From a virus, in the IMG/VR virus record IMGVR_UViG_3300049783_000824, positions 1 through 64,000 of that record: a stretch of DNA of 64,000 nucleotides; one strand, 5' to 3'. Made by a program: the position numbers and the translations under genes. This document shows, one piece after another, positions 25,703 to 33,501 of the stretch. Below the pieces are notes generated by a model, which saw nothing but the letters and a program-made list of their open reading frames with translations, searched no databases and was not told where the DNA came from. The first letter of the stretch is position 1. Each line of letters starts with the position of its first letter.

Positions 25703-26230
25703 ATGTGTGATATAATAATACAAGATAGTACATTGATTGAAGCAACTTTAAGTGATTTGCATAACAACACTGTTAGCAATTTTGATACTCCACGACAGAC
25801 AACTGCCGGTAGAGTACAAGTAACTCAAAAGATTTTCAATGCAATGCCAAGAAATTCTATAGTAGGGGTGACCGCTAAGACTCGCTCCAGTGCTAAAGAA
25901 TACGTAACTCGTATGTTGTTTTCTAACATTGAGTACGTAGAAGAGGAAGGTGTAGACACATCTACATTTACTTCTGCTGATGGTACTGACTATGTAGTTG
26001 GTGCTATGGGTTATCGAGATAACGATGTTAAGGTTGGATGTAACTGTCTTGACTTTTATTATCGTTTTGCTGTATGGAATAGCAAAGAGGGTAGTCTGCT
26101 GGGAAGCGTACCACCACCCTATGTTAAGAAAACAGATAGCGAACCAGCCAACCCCAATCAAGTGTCGGGGATGTGCAAACATCTTATCGCACTGACGGAT
26201 GAGCTAAAAAGAGAAAGATTCTTAAAGTAA
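25703..26230 (+). CDS. SWIM-type zinc-binding phage protein behind the terminase
   Basis: A 175-residue protein starting at the ATG at 25703; an in-frame TTG at 25688 is a weaker choice and neither has a strong ribosome site. The sequence VGCNCLDFYYRFAVWN ... GMCKHLIALTDEL contains CxC ... CxH, the SWIM zinc pattern, with the spacer carrying PPPYVKKTDSEPANPN. I recognise this from other phage hypothetical proteins. SWIM domains mediate DNA or protein contacts. The N-terminal half is beta-rich. The location directly after the large terminase suggests packaging or head completion, but this is inference. Confidence 0.6.
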   Translation: MCDIIIQDSTLIEATLSDLHNNTVSNFDTPRQTTAGRVQVTQKIFNAMPRNSIVGVTAKTRSSAKEYVTRMLFSNIEYVEEEGVDTSTFTSADGTDYVVGAMGYRDNDVKVGCNCLDFYYRFAVWNSKEGSLLGSVPPPYVKKTDSEPANPNQVSGMCKHLIALTDELKRERFLK

Positions 26231-26242
26231 TCATTTAAAGTG

Positions 26243-26270
26243 TTGATAATTATAAGGAGCATCGTATAAT
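26243..26270 (+). promoter_or_regulatory. Host-type promoter for the gp32 gene
   Basis: TTGATA (26243-26248), a 16-bp spacer, then TATAAT (26265-26270), about 95 bases before the gp32 start. The same bases can also fold as RNA in longer transcripts (see the leader entry), so the two readings compete. Confidence 0.45.
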
Positions 26271-26338
26271 GACCCCATTACCGATATCCTTCAAGATATA
26301 TAAAGTAATATAAAGTAATATAAAGTAATATAAAGTAA
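26254..26338 (+). promoter_or_regulatory. gp32 leader: hairpin followed by AU-rich tandem decamers (putative autogenous operator)
   Basis: Three stacked complementary segments form a hairpin: AAGG (26254-26257) with CCTT (26288-26291), ATCG (26261-26264) with CGAT (26282-26285), and TAATG (26267-26271) with CATTA (26276-26280), loop ACCC. Four tandem copies of a 10-base unit (TAAAGTAATA type, 26298-26338) follow, G/C-poor and unstructured, just before the AAGGAG site of gp32. In T4 the gene 32 message has a folded element followed by an unstructured A/U repeat to which gp32 binds cooperatively to repress its own translation. A 14-codon ORF (26269-26313) lies within this region and is probably not functional. 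Confidence 0.55.
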
Positions 26339-26365
26339 ACTAAGAAACCTATAAGGAGAAGTAAG

Positions 26366-27400
26366 ATGGCAAGACGTTCATTAAAAGATCTACGTGAGCA
26401 CATTAGTAAATCTGCAAATAATGGCAACAACACAGGTGGGCAATTCTATCCACACTGGAAACTACCAAAGGATGGCGAAACCAGAATTCGGATCACAGAA
26501 GATCCTGATGAAGAGAACCCGTTCATTGCGTACATTGAATACATGGAACACAAACTTGAAGTTGACACTGATCGTGCAAACGCTGAAAGTGATTGGATTA
26601 GAGTACCATGTATTAAAAACTTGGGTAAAAACCACAACTGTCCACTATGTGAACATTCAAGCAAGCTGTATAAGGCAAAAGATGAGGATGCTGGTAAGTA
26701 CTTTTACCGCGAATTATTTGCTCTTCTTCGTGGTGTTGTTGTAGAAGATGGCCTTGAGTATGCAGAAGGTGAAGAAACTCAAACGGGTAAAGAGCTAGTA
26801 TTCAAATTCAGCTACCAGTTGAGCAATGCACTTAAAAGCGAGATGGGAAAGCTAGATGATGACGATATGTTTTGGGATTTGGAAGAAGGCATAGACTTTA
26901 TTATCCAAAAGAAAATGGTTAAGGGTAAAGGCGATAAGGAATATGGGAAGTATGACGTTGGTAGCAGCTTTGCTAGACGACCAAGTGACGTTTCTCAATA
27001 TAAGAATGCTGTTACTGATCAACCATTGTCGGCTCTTATCCCAGAAATCCCATCATATGATGAGGCAGCTGCTGCACTAGCTAGACACTTTAAGTTTAAG
27101 TCTGGTGGTGCTGGCCAATCATCTGGCGATGACGATGACGATAACTCAACCAGCGAAGACGAATTGATGGCACAAATCAACCGTAAGCGCCGGGATAAGA
27201 AGAAAGTTGTAGAAGAGGAAGCACCCGTGAAGGCTGCTAAATCTAAAGTGGTCGAAGACGAGAAAGATGAAGAGGATTTTGATGACATCCCTTTTGATAA
27301 AGAAGATGCTGATGATTCCGATGACAGCATTTTAGATTCTCTTCGTGACGATGACGATGATGATGACGATGATGATATCCTTTCTCAACTGAAAGGGTAA
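26366..27400 (+). CDS. Single-stranded DNA-binding protein (gp32-like)
   Basis: A 344-residue protein with the gp32 layout. A basic N-terminal segment (MARRSLKDLREHI) serves for cooperativity; an OB-fold core contains a zinc-type cysteine cluster VPCIKNLGKNHNCPLCEH (about 82-99), comparable to the T4 Cys/His site. The very acidic C-terminal tail (from about 255) ends in a run of ten Asp followed by ILSQL and is used to bind replication partners. It coats ssDNA in replication, recombination and repair. AAGGAG site. The leader suggests autogenous translational control. Confidence 0.92.
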   Translation: MARRSLKDLREHISKSANNGNNTGGQFYPHWKLPKDGETRIRITEDPDEENPFIAYIEYMEHKLEVDTDRANAESDWIRVPCIKNLGKNHNCPLCEHSSKLYKAKDEDAGKYFYRELFALLRGVVVEDGLEYAEGEETQTGKELVFKFSYQLSNALKSEMGKLDDDDMFWDLEEGIDFIIQKKMVKGKGDKEYGKYDVGSSFARRPSDVSQYKNAVTDQPLSALIPEIPSYDEAAAALARHFKFKSGGAGQSSGDDDDDNSTSEDELMAQINRKRRDKKKVVEEEAPVKAAKSKVVEDEKDEEDFDDIPFDKEDADDSDDSILDSLRDDDDDDDDDDILSQLKG

Positions 27401-27420
27401 AATCTAGTCGGAAACCATAT

Positions 27421-27444
27421 GGGTGTGGTGTAAAAGCCACACTC
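27421..27444 (+). other. Intergenic hairpin between gp32 and UvsX genes
   Basis: GGGTGTGG (27421-27428) pairs with CCACACTC (27437-27444), loop TGTAAAAG. No T-run follows, so it is more likely an RNA-processing or stability element, or an inefficient terminator separating the abundant gp32 message from the uvsX message. Confidence 0.45.
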
Positions 27445-27481
27445 ATTCTATATCATAAATCTTATAAGGAGAATAATACTA

Positions 27482-28588
27482 ATGTCATCATTTATGGAAA
27501 AATATAAAAAGAACTTGGCCAAGCAAGATGGCCTTAATTTAGAACTACTACCCCCAACATATTTCTTAAACACTGGCAACTATGCCTTGAATAAGCTTAT
27601 GACTGGCGACTTTGAAGGTGGAATTCCACAGGGAAGACTGGCATGCTTCTCAGGACATTCTAGCTCTGGTAAGAGTTTGGTAGCTGCCAGCACCATTGCC
27701 CAAATCATCAAGGATGGTGGATATGGTTTTGTTATAGATTCGGAAACCTCTCTGGACTCTGCGTTTATGACAAACTGTGGTGTTGATGTTGACAGCCCCA
27801 ACTATCAGTATATTGGTGTTGATGGAATTCCACAAGCAACTGCACAAGTTAATAACATACTTAAAATGTATCGAGAAACAGGTGAAACCACACGTGGTCT
27901 TATCGTAGTCGATTCGCTTGATATGTTATTAACTGATACTGAACAGAAGCGATTGGATTCTAAGGGAGATATCGGTGGTGACCAAGGACAACAGGCCAAG
28001 CAACTGAAGGCCACACTTAAGACTTGGGTACACTCACTCAACAATCTACCTGTAAGCATCATATGCACTAAACAGCCATACGTTGAGCAAGACCCAATTA
28101 AGGCACTTGAGAACCCATGGAAAATTACGGAATCTTTGAAGTTTGCATTCAGCCAAATCATTATGTTTGAAAAACTGCAATTCAAAAAAGAAGAGAATGG
28201 TAAAAAATCTCATAGGGGATTTACCCTTAAGAGCGTATCATACAAAAACCGTATTGGTCGTGAAAAGCAAGTTGTTAAGATTGAAATTCCTTTTGATCAT
28301 GGTGTTGAGCCATTCTCAGGGTTAATTGAGATTGCAACTGAGTTTGGTATCATCAGTAAAAATGGTGGGTGGTATACACCAGTAGCATTTGAAGGTCCAA
28401 AGTTCCAGCAGGGTAAAGCCGAAGGGGATATCGACTTCATGAACGTGTTATTAGAGCAGATTAAATCTGTCAATAATAAGGACATGGAAGTAAATGCAGC
28501 ACTTGATGACTACGTAAGTGAATCTGAAAAAGGTGAACCAACACGTAAAGCACGCGCAGCACGCAATGTTCCACCGGGTGATGAGTAA
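27482..28588 (+). CDS. uvsX: RecA-like recombinase (UvsX)
   Basis: A 368-residue RecA-fold protein. Walker A is GHSSSGKS (58-65), Walker B is GLIVVDSLDML (about 139-149), and TKQPYVEQDP and the L2-type loop region follow. Length and order behind gp32 fit T4 UvsX (391). It forms presynaptic filaments and drives strand invasion for recombination-dependent replication. The next gene starts directly after its stop codon, and a UvsY candidate and UvsW follow, forming a recombination operon. Confidence 0.92.
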   Translation: MSSFMEKYKKNLAKQDGLNLELLPPTYFLNTGNYALNKLMTGDFEGGIPQGRLACFSGHSSSGKSLVAASTIAQIIKDGGYGFVIDSETSLDSAFMTNCGVDVDSPNYQYIGVDGIPQATAQVNNILKMYRETGETTRGLIVVDSLDMLLTDTEQKRLDSKGDIGGDQGQQAKQLKATLKTWVHSLNNLPVSIICTKQPYVEQDPIKALENPWKITESLKFAFSQIIMFEKLQFKKEENGKKSHRGFTLKSVSYKNRIGREKQVVKIEIPFDHGVEPFSGLIEIATEFGIISKNGGWYTPVAFEGPKFQQGKAEGDIDFMNVLLEQIKSVNNKDMEVNAALDDYVSESEKGEPTRKARAARNVPPGDE

Positions 28589-29155
28589 ATGTCTGTTAAG
28601 AAAATGCTGGACGCCAAGGATGAGTTTGAATTACAAATCCTTAGTAACTATAAAAATATCCTAGACGATGTTTTTAAGTTCACTTATAAAGTTGATGGGC
28701 GAGTTAACTGGGAGAGAATCACTAGATTCTCCCCCAGTAGTAACTTTGTATCCGTTAGCGGAATAGCTGAGTTACCAGATGATTATGTTATAGTAGACGA
28801 GAATGATAAGGAAACACAAATGCCCGTGAACTTTATTATCCCTATAGTAGCATTGGATGATGGTTCAACTGCAAGTGATATATCAAAGCACGCTCAGCGT
28901 ATAGGTACATTCCGGGCAATATTGGGTAATGATGTGGATGCCTACTTTGATATACTTACTGATGCCGAATCAACTATGGATGATGTTAATAGAATTGTAA
29001 ATAAATATGACGCTTCTGAGGATGTACCATTATCTGCAAAAATTGTACCTATTTTTACCAAAGATACACCAATTCTAGTGGGCTTTGACATGGATGAACT
29101 TACGGATGAGCAATTAACATCATTAGCCCTACATACTGAAATATCAAAACAATGA
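28589..29155 (+). CDS. Hypothetical protein in the recombination operon
   Basis: A 188-residue acidic protein whose ATG directly follows the UvsX stop. It has a helical start (FELQILSNYKNILDDVFKF), a beta-rich centre (FVSVSGIAELPDDYVIVDE) and an acidic C-terminus. No motif or family recognised. Tight spacing on both sides argues that it works with UvsX/UvsW, or is at least co-expressed early. Confidence 0.6.
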   Translation: MSVKKMLDAKDEFELQILSNYKNILDDVFKFTYKVDGRVNWERITRFSPSSNFVSVSGIAELPDDYVIVDENDKETQMPVNFIIPIVALDDGSTASDISKHAQRIGTFRAILGNDVDAYFDILTDAESTMDDVNRIVNKYDASEDVPLSAKIVPIFTKDTPILVGFDMDELTDEQLTSLALHTEISKQ

Positions 29156-29667
29156 AAGTTATTGATGTTAAAAAACTTAGGGAAGACATCCGTAAGATAA
29201 AACTAAAGACATTCAATGACCTTAATGAAAGTCTAGATAACTTAGATGATATACTAGATGAATATAAATTATTACATAAGGTTTCAAAGGATTTAGTTAA
29301 TCTTAAGGGTGCTGACCTTATTGAAGCTTTAGTCTCACAACCAAATGATTATCTATTTTATAGAACATGTACCAATTACTTGAAAAAGATACTGGACTAC
29401 ATGGAAAGCTTGCTGCGATATGAAAGGGCTAAAGAAGCTGCAAAGATTCGTGAAACCAAATCAAGAGCATCTGATTTGAATGACAGGGCTATTAGTCAAT
29501 TGATAGACGGTAAAGAGTACATCCAAGATATAACTATAAATGTAATTAAAGTTCGTGAGGTCTATGACCTACACTTAACTATAATTGAAGCCTATAACCA
29601 GAGAGGGTATGCCCTCAACAACATAACTAAGGCTAGGGTAGCTGAAATACAAAACATTATACTATGA
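29152..29667 (+). CDS. UvsY-like recombination mediator candidate
   Basis: A 171-residue, fully helical, charged protein overlapping its neighbours by 4 bases on both sides. The C-terminal half (RYERAKEAAKIRETKSRASDLNDRAIS ... GKEYIQDITINVIKVREVY-LHLTIIEAYNQRGYALNNITKARVAEIQN) resembles the order seen in T4 UvsY (DKDVLKVDTSLQY, then a -SRGFAIKHIQDMRAF- type end). UvsY loads UvsX onto gp32-covered ssDNA and would be expected in exactly this operon. T4 UvsY is 137 residues. The call rests on context and weak similarity read by eye. Confidence 0.5.
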   Translation: MKVIDVKKLREDIRKIKLKTFNDLNESLDNLDDILDEYKLLHKVSKDLVNLKGADLIEALVSQPNDYLFYRTCTNYLKKILDYMESLLRYERAKEAAKIRETKSRASDLNDRAISQLIDGKEYIQDITINVIKVREVYDLHLTIIEAYNQRGYALNNITKARVAEIQNIIL

Positions 29668-31139
29668 AAGCAAAAATAAAAATAATAGATGAAGTTAACA
29701 TTGTAGTATCCAATCTACTTGATAGGGACATAAGTAACCTTGCGGATATGTTTGCAGTATACACTAAGGGCTTTAGGCATAATGCCAGTTATAAGCTTGG
29801 TAGGTGGGATGGTAAGATAAAGTTCTTCCATGCAAATGGTAAGTCCTATGTAAAGCTTCTTCCAGAGATAGTCAAGTACCTCAGTAACAATGATTATACC
29901 ATTGATATAATTGACAATCGAGTTAATGTTGATTTAACTATTGATGAAATAGACGAGAACTACCTTAAGGATAAGGGATATGATGTTGTCCTTGGCCCAC
30001 ATCAGGTACGTGGAGTAAACGCACTAACTGAAGAGGGTGGTGGTATATTTGAAGGTGGGACTGGGGCAGGAAAAACTCTTATGACAGCGGTTCTATGCCA
30101 TTTGTATGAAGAGAATCTTAAGTTTAAATGTATTATAATAGTGCCATCATCTGACCTTATTGATCAGACCAAGGATGAGCTTGTAAAATATGGTGTTGAT
30201 GTTGGTGAATACAGTGGAACTATGAAAGATATTAACCATACACACGTTGTGAGCACATGGCAAGCTCTACAGAATAACAAAGGTATCATTGGACAGTTTA
30301 AGGCAGTGATTGTAGATGAGTGCCATGGCGTAGCTGGGGCCACACTACAGGAGATTCTAAATGAACATGGTGCTGGGTGCTTAGTGAGGTTAGGTCTTAC
30401 GGGAACCCTTCCAGAAGCCGATATAGACATGATGGCAGTTACTGTAACACTTGGGCATGTAGTTGAAAAGGTCGAGGCATCTGAGCTTATAGCTAGAGGA
30501 TGGCTTGCAGAATTGAACTTATACACCTATGAGTTGGTCGAAGATGTGCGTAAAGATTATCATGAATTCTGTGAAGAGTATCCACAGGAATCTGCTGACA
30601 TTACTTACAAAGAATACAAAGCAAACTTCTTTGCTGATTTCCAATCGGAAAAGAAATATTTACAAAAGAATCCAAATAGACTTGAGTTTCTTGCTAGGCT
30701 AATTAATAAGCCAAAAAAGAATACGCTGATACTGGTGCCTAATGTTGAGTTTGGTAGAACCTTAGCTAAAATGATACCAAACGCGGTGTTCATTTATGGT
30801 AAAGATGTAAAGGCTGTTCGTAAAATATTGTATAGTTCATTTGATGATAAGGATGACATTGTTGCAATAACGACATTCCAATTAGCATCAACTGGATTGA
30901 ATATAAGACGTATTTTTAATTTGTTTTTAGTTGATCCGGGAAAGAGCTATGTTCAAATTATCCAGAGCATTGGTCGTGGGTTACGGAAGGCACACGATAA
31001 AGATAAGGTAAATGTGTATGACATATACAGTGACTTTAAATTTTCCAAGAGGCATGCAGCTGCAAGGAAGAAGCATTATAAATTGAAGAATTACCCGTTC
31101 AAAAAGAACAAGATAGACTATCTGCCATTAGTGGCATAA
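29664..31139 (+). CDS. uvsW: UvsW-like SF2 DNA/RNA helicase
   Basis: A 491-residue superfamily-2 helicase. The N-terminal UvsW-type domain contains NASYKLGRWDGKIKFF (40-55); then Walker A GGTGAGKT (131-138), DECH box (218-221), LTGT (about 245) and motif VI QSIGRGLR (about 439-446). It remodels branched DNA and R-loops and in T4 helps switch from origin- to recombination-dependent replication. The ATG overlaps the preceding stop by 4 bases. Confidence 0.92.
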   Translation: MKAKIKIIDEVNIVVSNLLDRDISNLADMFAVYTKGFRHNASYKLGRWDGKIKFFHANGKSYVKLLPEIVKYLSNNDYTIDIIDNRVNVDLTIDEIDENYLKDKGYDVVLGPHQVRGVNALTEEGGGIFEGGTGAGKTLMTAVLCHLYEENLKFKCIIIVPSSDLIDQTKDELVKYGVDVGEYSGTMKDINHTHVVSTWQALQNNKGIIGQFKAVIVDECHGVAGATLQEILNEHGAGCLVRLGLTGTLPEADIDMMAVTVTLGHVVEKVEASELIARGWLAELNLYTYELVEDVRKDYHEFCEEYPQESADITYKEYKANFFADFQSEKKYLQKNPNRLEFLARLINKPKKNTLILVPNVEFGRTLAKMIPNAVFIYGKDVKAVRKILYSSFDDKDDIVAITTFQLASTGLNIRRIFNLFLVDPGKSYVQIIQSIGRGLRKAHDKDKVNVYDIYSDFKFSKRHAAARKKHYKLKNYPFKKNKIDYLPLVA

Positions 31140-31157
31140 CCATAACAGGATAATAAC

Positions 31158-31655
31158 ATGGTAATATCAGATGAAAATTCATACCCAATACTTATTGATG
31201 GTATAGATACGGCAACACTAACAGATTATTTTTGGGTGTTACAACTACAACTTGATAACGAAATGGACTTCATGCTTCAGAAGCTGGAAATGTTTGAAGA
31301 ACAAACAACACCAACTTTAGAGTTTTTAATTGGTGACTACTTAATAGAGGCACCCACTAACTGGAACATACTAGTTTATTCGGAAGAGACTGCCCAGTTG
31401 GATATTGTAGAAGTATCAGATTTAGCTAGATCAAAGTTCACAGCTGTGGTATACTTGCACAATAAAGGCAAAGTTGTACCCGGTCCAATAACTGTTGTTG
31501 ATTATCACCGTGAAGCTCACGTTAGAAATCCTTCACTAAATAAACATACAATGTTATGTCATCACGTTGGCCCAGATGCATGGGTATGCCTAGCACCAAC
31601 AGACAACTATAATAAGTATTTGAAGAATTCTCTAGTTGGTGATCTGCTAGAATAA
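31158..31655 (+). CDS. Conserved phage hypothetical protein (NKHTMLCHHVGPDAWV type)
   Basis: A 165-residue protein with AGGATAAT upstream. The phrases GDYLIEAPTNWNILVYSEETAQLDIV and NPSLNKHTMLCHHVGPDAWVCLAP-DNYNKYLK are ones I recognise from T4-like phage hypothetical proteins. His/Cys clustering near 128-138 might bind metal. It lies behind UvsW and before another conserved unknown. Function unknown. Confidence 0.6.
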   Translation: MVISDENSYPILIDGIDTATLTDYFWVLQLQLDNEMDFMLQKLEMFEEQTTPTLEFLIGDYLIEAPTNWNILVYSEETAQLDIVEVSDLARSKFTAVVYLHNKGKVVPGPITVVDYHREAHVRNPSLNKHTMLCHHVGPDAWVCLAPTDNYNKYLKNSLVGDLLE

Positions 31656-31670
31656 CAAGGAGTTATAATA

Positions 31671-32144
31671 ATGGCCGCAAAAAAGAAAAAAAGTACAGTA
31701 GCTAAACAAGTATCGATAAGTGAATTACAATCCTTCATTGAAGGTGCAACCGCATTTAATTCAGATGATTGGCACCCCAATAAGGAACAATGGACTAGAA
31801 TTGTTGAAATGATTATGACAATTAAACCAGAAGAGACTGTTGTTGTGAACAATGTACCACATGTTGTGAATGTACCACAACAAACTCCACAAAGACAGTT
31901 TCTACCATCAACGTTTGGTAGTGGTGATGTGGATGGTGATGGTTATGCCCATAATTCTTCAGTAGCGGATGGTGGATTTGAAGATTTAAGATCAAAAGCA
32001 CCTAGGACTGATATGCGAAAAATTAAGGCTGAGAAAACCGGGATTGGTGGTGTAGATGATAATGGTATCACAGTATCTGGTATAAAAGTTAAGACACCTA
32101 ATGTAGATTCATCAAAAGGTGACTATGACACACCATTTGCGTGA
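31671..32144 (+). CDS. Conserved phage hypothetical protein (DDWHPNKEQW type)
   Basis: A 157-residue protein. The N-terminal half after a lysine-rich start contains ISELQSFIEGATAFNSDDWHPNKEQWTRIVEMIM, a helix pattern I recognise from marine T4-like phages. The second half is Gly/Asp/Val-rich and looks disordered. An AAGGAG site precedes the ATG, and the 3' end overlaps the next gene by 20 bases. It may be an adaptor with a disordered tail; function unknown. Confidence 0.55.
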   Translation: MAAKKKKSTVAKQVSISELQSFIEGATAFNSDDWHPNKEQWTRIVEMIMTIKPEETVVVNNVPHVVNVPQQTPQRQFLPSTFGSGDVDGDGYAHNSSVADGGFEDLRSKAPRTDMRKIKAEKTGIGGVDDNGITVSGIKVKTPNVDSSKGDYDTPFA

Positions 32145-32700
32145 TATAACGCAATTCAGTACCCAACTGAATGGTAGGCTAATGTGTGGGGACGGTGATT
32201 CGATTGTAGAGTTACCATTCTTATACGACCATCTACTTAACGGTGGTTTGGGTTCTGATGTTTTCATATCAAAAAAAGACTGCAATTCACCAGAGGTTGA
32301 ATTTTATAACAAAAGCTTTAGTGAAGAGAAGGTTAATTATAAAAAAGAAATGAAGGATACCTCATTAGATTGGAATATTCCTAAAAGGTATAAAGAGTTG
32401 GATGTTTATGCCTATTTGCTCAATAAACTTAAGGCTGAAGTAAAGAGTTGTGAGTTTAGTGATGATGAGCTTAGGGTTAGATTTTACCGTGTTAAGATGG
32501 AGTTGCGTATTTGGGAAAAAAGAAATTTACTAGATATGTTGCGCTCATTAATTTTTATAGTAAATACACTAGAAGAACAAAAAATTATATGGGGTACTGG
32601 GCGTGGAAGTTCATGTGCATCGTATGCCCTATACCTTATAGGGTTGCATCAAGTAGATAGTGTTGAGTATGAATTAGACATTGGTGAGTTTTTTCGCTGA
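32125..32700 (+). CDS. DnaE-like DNA polymerase III alpha fragment, N-terminal half of the split core (GRGS motif)
   Basis: A 191-residue protein from the ATG at 32125 (a GTG 6 bases earlier is possible). The C-terminal block IIWGTGRGSSCASYALYLIG, followed by LHQVDSVEYELDIGEFFR, matches the GRGSGAGS / LDPL-YDLLFERFL segment of bacterial PolIII alpha that lies immediately before the catalytic PDxDxDF strand. The gene stops exactly at that boundary, and the remaining motifs are found in a separate gene at 38159. The first 150 residues are helical with no PHP motif visible. Whether the two parts assemble into an active enzyme is unknown. Confidence 0.65.
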   Translation: MTHHLRDITQFSTQLNGRLMCGDGDSIVELPFLYDHLLNGGLGSDVFISKKDCNSPEVEFYNKSFSEEKVNYKKEMKDTSLDWNIPKRYKELDVYAYLLNKLKAEVKSCEFSDDELRVRFYRVKMELRIWEKRNLLDMLRSLIFIVNTLEEQKIIWGTGRGSSCASYALYLIGLHQVDSVEYELDIGEFFR

Positions 32701-32708
32701 AGGTATAT

Positions 32709-32716
32709 TATAAATA
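32709..32716 (+). promoter_or_regulatory. T4-type late promoter octamer
   Basis: A perfect TATAAATA 25 bases before the ATG at 32741. It marks the following gene as late although it lies among replication genes. Confidence 0.65.
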
Positions 32717-32740
32717 GTAACATAATGATGGGGTTTAAAA

Positions 32741-33160
32741 ATGGCAAAGAAAAGAAAAGTTAGTAGTGCACTTGGTGAAACTGTAGACTTTGATCTAATG
32801 AGAGTTAAGCAGAATATCGAAAATCGTGATAAGCCAGACGGTGTTGAAATGCGAGAAAAGTATATCGACATCCGTCGTCGTCGTAATCCACGAAGAAATG
32901 TGGCAGATTTGGTTACTGAACAGCGAAGTAATGAAACTGACGCACGTGATAAAATACAGCAAAGCAAGAAGAATAAGCAAGAAGCATTGGCTAAACTGGA
33001 AAGTGAAGCTAAACTAGAAGCACCAACGGATATCACGGTAGAGGATGTTGTTGATACCACGGTATCTACTGAAAAGCCAGACGATACTGAGATACTACAA
33101 GCTTCACCTAAGAAGAAAATTGTAAAGCGTACCCAACCTGAGGAGAACTCAGACAAATAA
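32741..33160 (+). CDS. Conserved basic/acidic hypothetical protein (KKRKVSSALGETVDFDL type), probably late
   Basis: A 139-residue protein with an N-terminal block KKRKVSSALGETVDFDLMRVKQNI and YIDIRRRRNPRRNV that I recognise from marine T4-like phages, then a helical Lys/Glu-rich part and an acidic, probably disordered tail ending in KKKIVKRTQPEENSDK. The arginine-rich patch could bind nucleic acid. The upstream late promoter suggests a head-internal or DNA-bound virion protein. Confidence 0.55.
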   Translation: MAKKRKVSSALGETVDFDLMRVKQNIENRDKPDGVEMREKYIDIRRRRNPRRNVADLVTEQRSNETDARDKIQQSKKNKQEALAKLESEAKLEAPTDITVEDVVDTTVSTEKPDDTEILQASPKKKIVKRTQPEENSDK

Positions 33161-33489
33161 TGGAAGCTAATATGCGTAAAGAAATTGACCCAGTACATAA
33201 CCAGATTTTGTTCCAATTTGTAGAAGACACAACTAGGGGCAAGTTTAATGAGAAATCCAACGGGGGCATTCTACTTGTTGAAGATAGTAGCAAGCAAGTG
33301 GAACATTGTAGATGGGGCACGGTAGTATCAACTGGACCGAATGTTAAGGACGTTGTAGAGGGTGAAGTTATTCTCATAAACGCCCTAATGTGGACTAATG
33401 GTTTTAGGATGACAGACACCGATTACTGGATAACTTCTGAACCCGAAATAATTGCTAAATGGGTCGATGACAATAGTCTTCCTAGTTAA
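33160..33489 (+). CDS. GroES-like co-chaperonin candidate (gp31 analogue)
   Basis: A 109-residue protein. The pattern NQILFQFVEDT ... SNGGILLVED ... WGTVVSTGPNVKDVVEGEVILI is that of a GroES-type beta-barrel: a G-I-hydrophobic mobile-loop end, then GTVVxxGP, then EGEVIL. The segment corresponding to the mobile loop (about 17-37) is present. T4 gp31 replaces host GroES so that gp23 can fold, and marine T4-like phages often carry such genes. An alternative start is the ATG at 33172. The similarity is read by eye and not certain. Confidence 0.5.
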   Translation: MEANMRKEIDPVHNQILFQFVEDTTRGKFNEKSNGGILLVEDSSKQVEHCRWGTVVSTGPNVKDVVEGEVILINALMWTNGFRMTDTDYWITSEPEIIAKWVDDNSLPS

Positions 33490-33501
33490 ATAAATATACC
33501 C

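Noticed and set aside
26269-26313. 14-codon ORF before gp32
   Set aside because: Its ribosome site and start lie inside the predicted hairpin and TATAAT box, and its codons run into the tandem repeats; more likely part of the leader.
26298-26338. Tandem decamers as a replication origin iteron array
   Set aside because: Only four short AT-only units directly before a ribosome site; the gp32 operator explanation fits better. Origin function cannot be excluded without mapping.
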